Below, piece after piece: positions 1 through 9,040 of a stretch of 17,976 nucleotides of DNA (position 1 is its first letter; each line of letters opens with the position of its first letter). This DNA is from Funneliformis mosseae (Eukaryota; Glomeromycota; Glomeromycetes; Glomerales; Glomeraceae): positions 1 to 17,976 of the forward strand of contig CAJVPP010001770.1 of assembly GCA_910592005.1 (NCBI GenBank), given 5' to 3'. The notes beneath the pieces were generated by a model. That model worked only from the letters and a program-made list of their open reading frames with translations, had not been told where the DNA came from and searched no databases. The position numbers and the translations under genes were made by a program.

Positions 1-611
1 TTCGTGAATTTTCGATAAATATTCGTTACACAATGAACAAAAATGTCATTCCGATTATTTTTTTCGCGCACTGTAAACATCACGTCTTCCTAATATAGTA
101 ATTATTCGCGTAACCTGTCACAGATTTCAGATGTGCAATTTTTGATAGTATAATTTTTTTTTCGGACGATCCGAATTCCGATGATTGAAATTGATCGGTT
201 ATGCCTTTTTTGGTTGATTTGCTATGATAATGGTAAATAGAATATGTCGTAGATTACATAGTGTTGATCTTTTTTTTACACGAAAAATTTTTTTTTCCTT
301 GTCTGGTTTCTAAAATAAAAATTTGATTATTGAATATTATTTAATTTTATTACGCATGGTGTAAAAAAGATGTTGTGTTCATAAAACATGTATGCATTTG
401 TGTTATCCTATGACCTATAATACTTTTTTTTTCGTTACATTACACGAAAATCTCTGCGATCTATGACTGGGGTGGAAGATTAAGATTATGTTTGATGCAG
501 CAATTTAATATTTTATATTAATTAATTTAATGATATATATTAACTTTATAAATTAAAAAAATTTTCACATTATATATATAAACAATATTTAATAAATAAT
601 ATTCTAATTTA
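1..611. other. AT-rich stretch, no gene seen
   Basis: No open frame, RNA gene or long repeat is visible on either strand. The stretch contains short T tracts and one A5T9 tract near 283-297. It reads as non-coding DNA. Confidence 0.6.
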
Positions 612-645
612 AGGTTAAGGGACCATCCATCAATCACGGAAATAT
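612..645 (+). repeat. Possible DNA-transposon end, TAAGGGACCAT motif
   Basis: The 11-mer TAAGGGACCAT lies at 616-626 and is followed by a CCATCAATCACGG-like stretch. From memory, AAGGGACCATCCAT-type sequences occur at the ends of Tc1/mariner-like elements and MITEs in several eukaryotes. The same 11-mer is found inverted at 15810-15820. No matching partner end was found nearby, so this would be a solo, decayed terminus at best. Confidence 0.25.
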
Positions 646-1246
646 TTAAGCATGATAAAAATAAAAATAAGCGACATCTTTAAAAGAATCCTTTACCGGA
701 ATGCTTTGAAAGAAGATGCAAGCAATAACCGCTTCATTGAAAATACACCTTTGTTCTTATCAAACAATATCATAAATATAATACGTTCAGAGATTTAACA
801 TATCAAAATATTTCCTATCAACATGCATATCCAAACAAACAGTAAAAAAAATTAACGTTCTTTTTGCTATATTTCTTTGTTATAATCTATTTGTTCAAAA
901 TTATCAAATGAAACCATAAAAGCAATCTCCGGTTATTACAATAGACTTTTAGGATATTTTGTTCTTTAATCTAATTCCTTATTATAATTTTTCGTTTTTA
1001 TTATTTTTTGTATCACCCAAAATAAAATATTACTGGAATTAGATTGTATTTATTATTTAATTTTTTTTTTTAAAAAAAGAACATGTGCGTGTAAAAATAA
1101 AATTGCTTCCTTTCGTTATAGATTTCGAACTTGACTAAAATATAAGATAGTACAACAAGAATCATATAAAATAACCAAATTGTGTTGTGTAATTAATTGA
1201 TTAATCTACTGATTATAAATTATTTGGTCTGTGCAGTATGCATTTA
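646..1246. other. AT-rich stretch, no gene seen
   Basis: No convincing open frame or RNA gene. A T11A7 tract lies at about 1061-1078. Nothing else stands out. Confidence 0.55.
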
Positions 1247-1473
1247 CTAATTTACCCCAAACTCCGATTGGCTGGTATAATTGATATTAGTTATGGTTAG
1301 GGTTAGGAGTTAGGTGGTTTGTCACAGGCGTGACACTGGTGATGTTTCAATTTTTATTAAATTTTTGAGGGACAGAATTTTTTCGGTGGGTGATGCTTAT
1401 TTGTCACGCAATGGGATGTTATAAATAAGCATTATCAATTATAACAGCCAATCAGAACTTGGGGGTAAATTAG
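1247..1473. mobile_element. MITE with about 48-bp terminal inverted repeats and TA target duplication
   Basis: The left end (1247-1294) and the reverse complement of the right end (1427-1473) share about 40 of 48 positions, starting with an exact CTAATTTACCCC and including ATTGGCTG and TATAATTGATA. Both ends are flanked directly by TA (1245-1246 and 1474-1475), as expected for a Tc1/mariner-type target duplication. The 227-bp element has no open frame, so it is non-autonomous. Inside the right half, ATGCTTATTT (1393-1402) and AAATAAGCAT (1423-1432) form a perfect 10-bp stem. The interior also carries a short telomere-like run, GGTTAGGGTTAGG, at 1295-1307. The superfamily assignment rests only on the TA flanks and is inference. 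The inverted-repeat structure itself is directly visible. Confidence 0.8.
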
Positions 1474-1654
1474 TAAATTCGTCCAATTTGTCTCATTTGT
1501 CCACCTATAGAAGTTTTAAAATACATACAGTCCTTATAGAAAAAAAAAATATATATTCGTGGAGATTTTGGCGCTAATACTGTAATTTGGTTGGCGCCGA
1601 GAAATTTCTAATCATGTCCCGCAACTTTTGAATTAGCTGTAACCGACTGATTTT

Positions 1655-1880
1655 AATTGATCACCGACCGGTAAATAGTAATAAATTTAACAGTTTTTTG
1701 ATTTATTATAAAGTCTTTATTTAGAAACCTTATACAAAATAATTATTTTTTTAAGCTTTGATTTACTTATTCTTTATCATTATATTAAGTGGCGCAGCAT
1801 TATCGTGCACTTTTAAATATATAAATGAATGAATTTAAATAAAGTCGGTCGGTCAACCGGTCAATGATGGGTCATGACCA
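1655..1880. repeat. Imperfect foldback with GACCG-rich ends
   Basis: TTGATCACCGACCGG at about 1657-1671 is partly inverted at the right side, where GTCGGTCGGTCAACCGGTC lies at 1844-1862. It is followed by the 10-bp palindrome GGTCATGACC at 1870-1879. These GC-rich blocks stand out from the AT-rich interior and resemble the GGTCC blocks at the right end of the window. A decayed small element is possible. No target duplication was identified. Confidence 0.3.
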
Positions 1881-3373
1881 TATTAATAGACAGAAATACT
1901 TAGTAGATTAATTTTTGAAAATATATTAATTGTATATTTAAATTGACATACATTTTACATGATTCTGTTCAGTTTCTCATTCTTTTCTAATATTATTAAT
2001 TGTTTTAAGATATGCATATGATTTTAATTCTCCACAATGCAAATGTTGATCTCAAAAAAAAATAAAATAAAATAAACAATCCAAAAGTCATTTAACATTG
2101 TTTGATAATCTGGTTTGTTTTTTTTTTTTTTTTTTTTAGATTGAATATTTACGCTGAAAAATTACCGCCAAATTATCAAATGATTTTTGAAAAAAATTTT
2201 TTTAAGAAAGTATTTCTAAAGGTATAATTTATCCATAAACGGAAAAACATTAAAGATTATTTAATCACAAAAATATTTTTGCTTTTACTATTGAACCTTG
2301 TTGTGCGCAACTTGTTTATTTTTATTCCGGTACCCCTGACTTGTTGATCCAATCAAATTATTTTTATTGATAAAATTAATAAATTAGAAATTATTTATGA
2401 TATAGTAGTGCCATATTTCTTTAATAACAAGGTGATGAATCGTTCATGTGCAGATATTCCTCCAAAAATGTAAAAATGAAAATAGATTTTCGATGATGGT
2501 TTTTAAAGAAAGCTTATTGGCATGTTGAAACCACGGGCATTTCTTATTTACAGATATAAATTACTAATCAGTATTCTTTTATCATTTTATCCATTTTATT
2601 AATTTAAAAGGTTCTTTATTTAAATATCATATTATATGGGTGAAGTATAATTTGACACAATCCAATCGAACTTTACGAAGTTAAAAGAGAATATTTAAAC
2701 AAGATCGGACGAGGAGCAACAGCAATACGGTCAAAGATCTCATGTTATATATATAAAAAAGGATAAAAAAGAAAATAATAAAAATTATCGGTTAATTTTT
2801 GAGATGATCGAATCAAAAAGAATAAAATTTCGATTTAAGGACAAATAAAATAGTTGTAATGCAATACTAAAAAACTACATACACTATTCAAATGTTTTTT
2901 TTTGATTATGAAAGAAAATTTATGAGAAGATATTACACGTTAACTGATTTCCGGGTAACGTGTTTGAATATTACCGTGTATTATGCTTTGGTTATTAAAC
3001 CGATAGCGTGCTTTAATTATTTATGGACTTCTTAGGCAGACTATGTATTATATATGCAACTAGAAATAACGAAAGAAGACAAAGAAGGCAGTATCGATAA
3101 TAAAGAAAATAAGATGCAATACTGGCCAATCTTTATTATGACTGAGTCAATTAAAATATAAACAAATAGCAAAATTGCTTTTATACATAATAAAAGATAG
3201 TTAATTAATCAAACATTAGGTCAAATACAACTTGTAATACAGACTAGAATCAATACTGAAAAGAGTATTTAATAAATAAGAGTAACTTAAATATGACATA
3301 TTATCTAATTTTGTTTTAAGGATAATTAATAATAAAAAAAATATTCGAGCAAAGCGAAATACTGTAGGTCTGT
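1881..3373. other. Long AT-rich non-coding stretch
   Basis: No gene recognised over about 1.5 kb. Minor features are a three-unit AAAAT run near 2053-2074, a poly-T tract (2118-2137), an A7T7 palindrome (2190-2203), an 8-bp inverted repeat ACACGTTA/TAACGTGT at 2935-2942 and 2956-2963, and the motif GAGCAAAGCGAA at 3347-3358. Confidence 0.6.
2118..2137. repeat. 20-nt poly-T tract
   Basis: An uninterrupted run of 20 T follows GGTTTG. It is a simple repeat. On the minus strand it reads as poly-A and could be the tail of an old retroposed sequence, but no coding body or target duplication was found to support that. Confidence 0.85.
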
Positions 3374-3434
3374 CTATAAAATATTGAATTATCATTAATA
3401 AAATGAATTGAATTTTTATAACATAAAATTTTAC
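3374..3434 (-). other. Likely intron downstream of the 62-codon ORF
   Basis: On the minus strand the sequence runs TGTAG|GTAAAATT and ends in ATATTTTATAG|ACAG, giving a 61-nt candidate intron with GT-AG borders. It begins 46 nt after the stop codon of the ORF at 3481-3669. The paralogous ORF at 14388-14600 has an equally short candidate intron just after its stop. That parallel is the main reason to believe it. It would be a 3'-UTR intron, or a sign that the true gene model is spliced differently. Confidence 0.4.
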
Positions 3435-3480
3435 CTACAAATACATCTTTAATTTCTTTAATATAATTATCAAAAGGAAA

Positions 3481-3669
3481 TTAAGGAAAAGAAAACCCGT
3501 TAAAAAATTGACTCAACATAGGATTATCATCTATAGTTTGTAGAGGAAGGATTGCAATTCTATTCAATGTGTCTTGGTTATTAATAACTTGAACGTGTCT
3601 TTGGGGATTTCTTCGACATGTTATTCTATTAATTCTATTTACAAATTTTTGTCTTTGTCTTCGAAACAT
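3481..3669 (-). CDS. Small uncharacterised protein, paralog A
   Basis: A 62-residue ORF with no family I can name. Residues 1-28 are basic and rich in Arg and Asn (RRQRQ, TCRRN). Residues 29-62 (from INNQDTLNRI to FFNGFSFP) align with residues 38-70 of the ORF at 14388-14600, with about 17 identities in 33-34 positions. Shared features are INN-D-LNRI, LP-Q and FFNG. The N-terminal parts differ. There is no signal peptide or membrane segment. The ATG is the first in frame and lies 80 nt downstream of a TATAAATAC box. A 61-nt GT-AG intron may follow the stop codon. Conservation with an independent copy 11 kb away, a shared promoter element and a similarly placed intron make a real gene more likely than chance. 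It could also be the last coding exon of a longer gene or a pseudogene. Confidence 0.5.
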   Translation of the reverse strand: MFRRQRQKFVNRINRITCRRNPQRHVQVINNQDTLNRIAILPLQTIDDNPMLSQFFNGFSFP

Positions 3670-3748
3670 TTAGTATATAATATTATTAGAAATGGTTGTA
3701 AATAGTGTCTTTTGTCTTTTTGTTTAGTGAAGGAAGTAAAACCCGTGC

Positions 3749-3757
3749 GTATTTATA
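3749..3757 (-). promoter_or_regulatory. TATA box of paralog A
   Basis: TATAAATAC on the minus strand, 80 nt upstream of the ATG of the 62-codon ORF. The identical nonamer lies 57 nt upstream of the paralogous ORF at 14388-14600. TATA-like strings are common in such AT-rich DNA, so the support is the shared motif and position. Confidence 0.35.
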
Positions 3758-4299
3758 TTATTCTACCCTGAATTTGAGGTAACTAGATATGGATAAATTG
3801 ATACCTATATAACAACAGTAATTTTTGCAAAAAGATTTATTAACGTCAAATAAAAAAAAAATTTTTTTTATTAATTAAACAAACATTTTTCATCTTGTCG
3901 TAATCTGTTCCGTTATTAACCGAAGGTAACCTTAAAATTATGGAAACAATCGAAATACAATGTTATTAAATCGAGTGAATCTATGTATGGCATGTCTTTG
4001 TCATTTTTGCATAGAGATAAGAAATTTATGCTAAAAAAAATACTGATTCATCAATTGAGTGACAAAAATAAGAATTGCGAGGAATGTTAATTCAAATTCG
4101 TCGTTAGTAGAAAATATATTTCAATTAATTCACAGGTATTTTTTTTTTTTAAAACAAAAGAACGCTTCGGGCTAAACATATAGTAGGAATTAAATGAACA
4201 TGCATTTTTATAGAATATCATTGTAATAAATATTAAGTAAACAGTGGACTCGCGTTTAAATTAATTATTCCGCTAAAAAAAATTTTTTTCATTAGGTTA
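3758..4299. other. AT-rich intergenic stretch
   Basis: No gene seen. It holds an A10T8 palindromic tract (3852-3869) and an A8T7 tract (4275-4289). Confidence 0.55.
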
Positions 4300-4330
4300 A
4301 AACCCTTAGGTTTCGACGATGCGTCGAAAC
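4300..4330. repeat. Perfect hairpin with a competing alternative stem
   Basis: GTTTCGACG (4310-4318), loop ATG (4319-4321) and CGTCGAAAC (4322-4330) form a perfect 9-bp stem, GC-rich for this window. AAACC (4300-4304) can pair instead with GGTTT (4309-4313), which overlaps the first arm, so the two stems exclude each other. No adjacent gene or element boundary explains it. It could be a rho-independent-like structure only by shape; such terminators are not expected in a eukaryotic nucleus. Confidence 0.6.
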
Positions 4331-4775
4331 TATAATTAATAAATCTATAAAATCAAACTGTTTATTAAAAATACCGTTAATCACACTTGCGTTATAATTC
4401 CTTTGATAAAGAAATAATTTAATAATTACAACTTGAATTAGATATTGTGAAAATGATTTTGAAACAATGTTTATGAAACGTGATAGTGAATAATATTGGG
4501 CGCGGGAGGATGATTTTTTAAGTCTTTATTGTCCGAAGCATAGTGAAGGATTATTTACAATATCGTTCTGTCCGTCGAATATACTTTGTGTTAAACGTTT
4601 GTGCCCTGCCTGCAAATTAAATCTTTATCGAAATTTATCCCCGTAATTATCGTTATTATGCTACGGATTAGAACGGTCCCTATAATAATATAATATAAAA
4701 AAAAAAAAATCGAAATATAAATCAGAATTATATTTAAATTAAAGATAGTTCTTTTTGTATTATTTACAGAAGTTT
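4331..4775. other. Intergenic stretch, no gene seen
   Basis: No open frame of note. It contains the repeat-like block GTCCGAAGCATAGTGAAGGA (4531-4550), annotated separately, and an A12 tract near 4697-4708. Confidence 0.5.
4531..4551 (+). repeat. Degenerate copy of the GTCCGGAGCAAAGCGAAGGAC repeat
   Basis: This block differs by only a few bases from the minus-strand reading of 7727-7749 (AGTCC...GGACT hairpin). A shorter exact part, GAGCAAAGCGAA, also occurs at 3347-3358. Such strings are typical of the ends of scattered DNA elements. No element body could be delimited here. Confidence 0.35.
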
Positions 4776-6477
4776 TTAAAAAGGAAATTGATTATAATTT
4801 GTCATCAAAGTGATTTTACTTGTCAGCAAAGTGGCTGTATATATAAATTTAAAGTCAAGGAATTTAAATATTGTTTTGTTTCTGTTTTGTATGCTGACGA
4901 TACTTTTAATAATTTCCTCATCTACCAATCTTTTATAAAATTTATGAAAAAATTCTCAAAGGGAGCAGATAATCCTCTGTAATTCTGAGAATTGATGAGT
5001 TCAAGTTTTTTTACCCAAGACAATTCTAAATCATCCAATTTTTTCCTCTTCCTACTGTGCTTTTTTTTAAGTCCAAAGACAGTATTAAGTTATCAAAAAA
5101 AGGTCGAATGATTTCCAAACTTGTTGTTTGTTTTAATAAATCTAATTGCGCTGGGACATATTGCACGTTTTGCTTTGATATAAATCAAAATCGAAATAAT
5201 TGAATTATATGTACATGATAATTCTGACTCGTGCTCAGTATCAATATATATTCTTAAAGTAAGAATGTCTTCAAAGACATTAAAGCCAACTCAGATTATT
5301 ACCATAGGTGGTTGATAAACCTTCTGATAATACTAGCGATTTTCTTCTTAACGTAATAACGGACATTTTTTCTTTGATAAAATAATCTTTAACAATTTCC
5401 TTTACGATTCTTTCATAATAATCAAATTTTGATTTGAGAAATTTATAAGTTCATCCTTCTTTAAGTTTCTTTCAGGAAAGCAAGAGATTCCATTGGTTCT
5501 TTCGAAAGGATTGCAAATTCATCCCAAAGATATCTCCAATTTCATCCAAACGGTGCTCGATCGTTGATAATAACGATATACTTAAATTGAAAGCCAAGTT
5601 AATAAGCTCATTTAGGCGTGAAATTACTATAGATACGGTGGGACAATTCCAATCCGATGCAGGAGTTGGTGGAAACAGAATGAGAAGACTCCTTGCACCA
5701 TTGACATCCTTGTATATATCATCATATCTGATTCTTTCCATAAATTAGATCAGGGTGAATAAGGATTGCTCTAGCAATCACATTAAGTTGTCTATCATTT
5801 TCATAACCATCCTTTGGGGGGTATTCTTCTGGAGTGGGTTGTTGATGGATGTGAGGATTGTCTAATTGTAATTTTGGTCTAGGCGGGAATGGGGTAAATT
5901 GATGCACTAAAATCAATGTCAAGATATTTTTTAAATTCTTTCTCAACATACCAGGCGCATAATTTATCACTTGAGGTCCTGCGGAAAGAAAGTGGAATAA
6001 TTCCATATCATTCCCTTTTAAAGGCATTTCATTTGCTAAATTTTAAATCCTTCTTCCAATAAATATGTAAACATAAAATAGGTAAATTGCTAGCCCATGG
6101 AGGATTTATTGTTTTGAAAAGTGCGAATTCTGTCGGCATCCAATTGTCCGATGTTATGTTCAATTTTTAATTCTATTAATTTTTGATCGCATCTACCAAA
6201 ATGTATTAACATTTCTCGCAAACAAATTTTTGCAACTGCTACGTCAATAAAAGTGGGTCCTAACCTAACCGCATGGAACATTGCATGAACTTTTCCAAGT
6301 GTGCATTAACCACTCTGTTTCGGCATAAGGATCTTTGGCAATATCCGCCCATCTTCGACATATTAAAGCCAAGTTCATGGGACTCTCAGTATATTTAAAA
6401 ATGATGAGTTTAATTTCATCTTTAAGGTTTTTGAAATAACGAAAATTTTGTTTTAAGAACTCATTCCTATTAATAAT
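4776..6477 (-). pseudogene. Frameshifted F-box-like gene of an expanded Glomeromycotina family
   Basis: Seven or more overlapping minus-strand open segments follow one another and together would encode about 560 residues. In order they are 6477-6265, 6281-6090, a short segment near 6095-6035, 6027-5722, 5741-5472, 5450-5280, 5290-4922 and 4955-4776. The first segment has an F-box-like pattern: DEIKLIIFKY, then a Pro, then ALICRRW, followed by AKDPYAETEWL. Later segments carry FHAVRLGPTFIDV, LKGNDMELFHFLSAG, PFPPRPK, EYPPKDGYENDRQLNV, ARAILIHPDL and ILFPPTPASDW. I recognise this string of motifs from uncharacterised, highly duplicated R. irregularis proteins. F-box proteins recruit substrates to SCF ubiquitin ligases, but that role is inferred for this family. 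The 5290-4922 segment is open for 122 codons without a Met, and 5450-5280 contains the coding-like stretch IVKEIVKDYFIKEKMSVITL; their membership in the same gene is inferred from order and strand. The start is lost: ATG AGT TCT TAA near 6463 is out of frame with the body. At least six frame changes and an internal deletion make it non-functional. Confidence 0.75.
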
Positions 6478-7360
6478 TTAAGTTTTTGGTAATAAATTTT
6501 TATATTTTTTTTTTTATTGAATTATTATCTGAAGCGATATATACTTTGAACAGTCGAATACATGGTTTATTTATAAGCGCTTTGTTCAGATTTCCATATA
6601 TAGTATTTGATTTACAATTGAAGATCATGCCTAAAAAGATCACGGTTTTGATGCGATACATATATGACTCAGTCCCTTCGGAGTAAAATTTGTACAAATA
6701 AATGAATACTTTCAAACATTCTCAATTTGGATAAATAATAAAGAATACTTAAAGTAAAAAAAAAAAAATCTTCAAGTTATTATCTAAGTACGTGTTACTT
6801 TGCACAAATCTTGTTCTATGAAAGATGAAATAGGATCAAACAAAAACAGATACCGAGAGAATTATGTAATTTAGCACTTCAATAATCTTCATTGACTACA
6901 CAAAACTTTTAAGACATTTCCAATTTTGATTAAAATAAAGAATTTAGGAAACTTTTACTTTTTTTCATCTCTTTTTTTGGCATTCAAAAAGATACAGTTT
7001 TTTGGTTTTTTAGAAAGCGTCAAAAAAGAAAAAAGTATAAAATAAAATAATTATGTACAACGTGATATACAATCATAAATACCTTTGTTTCCTTGAGAGT
7101 GTGAGCGTAAGAAATTATATCTTGTTTTAAAGTGACAACGTTAACCTGTTTATATTATTATTATTTGAAATGTTCTTATTAATATTATTATTAGTTAATA
7201 TTACTTCAAGTAAATAACCATTTTAAAAATCTTATGTTAATAACCCAGAATCCAATCATAAGGTAATCTTAGAGGTTGGAATAATCGGTTTATGAAATTT
7301 GAGATTAATAATACATGCGTGTGTAATTTATACTTGAGATAAAACTTTGTGTTACCAGTT
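5859..7360. repeat. Direct segmental duplication, copy 1
   Basis: This block and 8402-9720 are similar from end to end in the same orientation. Shared anchors include AAGTGGGTCCTAACCTAACC, ATTGAAGATCATGCCT, CATTCTCAATTTGGA, TTAGAAAGCGTCAAAAAA and GTGTGAGCGTAAGAAATTAT. It covers the 5' half of the F-box-like relic and about 0.9 kb of its upstream flank. Both copies have many substitutions and indels, so the duplication is old. The region 6480-7360 shows no gene of its own; the similarity is probably the ancestral promoter flank. The short ORFs inside it are not conserved between copies. Confidence 0.85.
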
Positions 7361-7633
7361 TCTTTTATGAGCTCTCGATAAATGCATTCTCAATATATAA
7401 ACCTACACACTAGTCAATCTCAAGTATCTGTAATGATTTTATATATATCTATTGTGTGCATTTATGAAGATTTTAATGTACTTTCAAAATCGCCGCCTTC
7501 TTAAAGAAAAAGTTATTTGCTATTCGTACAGTTTACTAGAAATTTATGTTAAAAAACAAAATTTCTTATTATAAAGTATTCAAAGAAGACTCATGTCGTA
7601 AAGGTATACTAAAATTTAATAAGACTAGGGAAC
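7361..7633. other. Spacer between duplicated blocks, no gene seen
   Basis: This is AT-rich sequence with no open frame or repeat recognised. It separates the upstream flank of copy 1 from the stem-rich patch at 7634-7749. Confidence 0.5.
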
Positions 7634-7749
7634 GGTTTCGGAAACCATTGTTAAGTCCGGTATCGACTCAAATTTTGAGCGGGCGGACAATGAGACACCT
7701 CGTGTAACATGTGGCTAGTATAAGAAAGTCCTTCGCTTTGCTCCGGACT
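7634..7749. other. GC-richer patch with several stems; possible small element or structured RNA
   Basis: Inverted repeats follow each other. GGTTT/AAACC lies at 7634-7646 with a 3-nt loop. GTCCG (7655-7659) pairs with CGGAC (7684-7688), enclosing CTCAA/TTGAG (7667-7671, 7675-7679). AGTCC/GGACT lies at 7727-7749. AGTCCGG (7654-7660) is also a perfect inverted match to CCGGACT (7743-7749), which would make a 96-bp foldback unit. The last stem contains TTCGCTTTGCTC, shared in reverse with 3347-3358 and nearly with 4531-4551. That sharing favours a mobile-element end over an RNA gene. No family could be named. Confidence 0.45.
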
Positions 7750-8401
7750 AATAACAGATATTATTATCCTCTAATTATTATACTGCGGTAAAAACTTAAT
7801 TTCGAAAATTTAGAAATTAAAATTTCTCATTTATGGTTGTTTAATATGTAATGTTTCACGTGGTTTAAATATAAACAAAAAATCTTTTTTTTTATTGCTA
7901 ATAGAAATTTTATTTTATATTCAATCAAAAAAAAATAACGGAAAATCGAATCCGTGTATTGTCACATTGCCTTCCCGGGAATAATTATAAAACATAATAT
8001 AGTCTGTCTATTTTCAAATCGAACTGTTTATTATTGCAGATTCATTTACATTTTAATATATTTCTTAATAATTATTATTTTGATTGGTTAAATTATTTTT
8101 ATTTGATCGCAAATTATAATCTAATCAGAAAATTATCTTGACCAAAAAATTAAGCATTTCCATGTCACATATCTGCATATTAAATTTCAATTATTCCGGG
8201 GTAAATTTTTTATTATTGAAAATAATGGTACATGAGATTTTAATTTCTAAGTACGTACTTATTACATATTATATGGACGAAAAATTATTTGTTTAAATTT
8301 TGGTTAATGAATTTAGTATATTTGGCAAAAGTTAAAGCTAACCATTTATGGTTGTTAAAATTGGATTTCGTAACTAAGATACCTTAATAAACATCAATTT
8401 A
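7750..8401. other. AT-rich spacer before duplication copy 2
   Basis: No gene or long repeat seen in about 650 bases. Similarity to copy 1 stops abruptly at about 8402, so this is the sequence beyond the left duplication breakpoint. Confidence 0.55.
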
Positions 8402-9040
8402 TGTTTAATTGTACTTTTGGTCTAGACGGGGAAAAGGTAAATCGGTGCACTAAAATCAATGTTTCGATATTTTTTCTCAACATTCTAGGGGCTTTAAGTT
8501 ATCACGTAATGACCTGCAGAAAGAAATTTGAACAATTCCATGTCATTCCCTTTTTTAGGTTGTTTCTTTTGCTAATTTTTTAAACCCTTCTTCTAATATA
8601 TACGTAAATACGGATATAAGTAAATTGCTAGCCCATCCCATGGAGGCTTAAAAGTTCTTTAATGCACGAATTCTGTCAGCGTCCAATTGTCAGACGCTAT
8701 TTTTCGACTTTTAATTTTTGATCATTTCTCCTACAATGCATCAGCAATCTTTGAATATAATATCTTGATATTATTATAAATTTTCACGCAAACATATTTT
8801 GTCAAATGGCTATCTAAAAAAGTGGGTCCTAACCTAACCGCATGGAAAATTGCATGAGCTTTTCCAAAATGTGCTATTTACCACTCCGTTTTGGTATAAG
8901 GATCTTTGGCAATATCATATCATCTTCGACACGTTTAAGCCAAGTCAATAGGACTCTCTGCATATTTAATGATTATTTTAGTTTCATCTTCAAGGTTTTG
9001 GAAATATCGAAAATTTGGTTCTACGATGGAACTTATCTCC
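8402..9040 (-). pseudogene. Truncated second copy of the F-box-like gene
   Basis: Read on the minus strand from about 9016, the relic gives NFRYFQNLEDETK, then ESPIDLA-stop, TCRR-stop, DIAKDPYTKTEW-stop and FGKAHAIFHAVRLGPTFLD, all in one frame with three in-frame stops. The segment around 8735-8790 then reads IISRYYIQRLLMHC in a shifted frame. That block of about 36 nt is missing from copy 1. The copy ends at about 8402, just after the part matching PFPPRPK of copy 1, so the C-terminal half is absent. The lesions differ from those of copy 1: here the frame is intact where copy 1 is frameshifted (near 6300) and interrupted by stops where copy 1 is open. Clearly non-functional. Confidence 0.75.

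Noticed and set aside
1295..1307. Telomere or interstitial telomeric array
   Set aside because: Only two TTAGG(G) units are present and they lie inside the MITE, so this is not a telomere.
4755..4982. 75-codon plus-strand ORF
   Set aside because: It lies opposite the minus-strand segments 4955-4776 and 5290-4922, which have the more protein-like composition and fit the order of the F-box-like relic.
6486..6715. Overlapping plus (66-codon) and minus (71-codon) ORFs
   Set aside because: Neither frame is conserved in the matching part of duplication copy 2, and the translations are rich in Ile, Phe, Lys and Tyr as chance frames are.
8401..8583. 60-codon plus-strand ORF
   Set aside because: It is antisense to the end of the copy 2 relic and has no recognisable motif.
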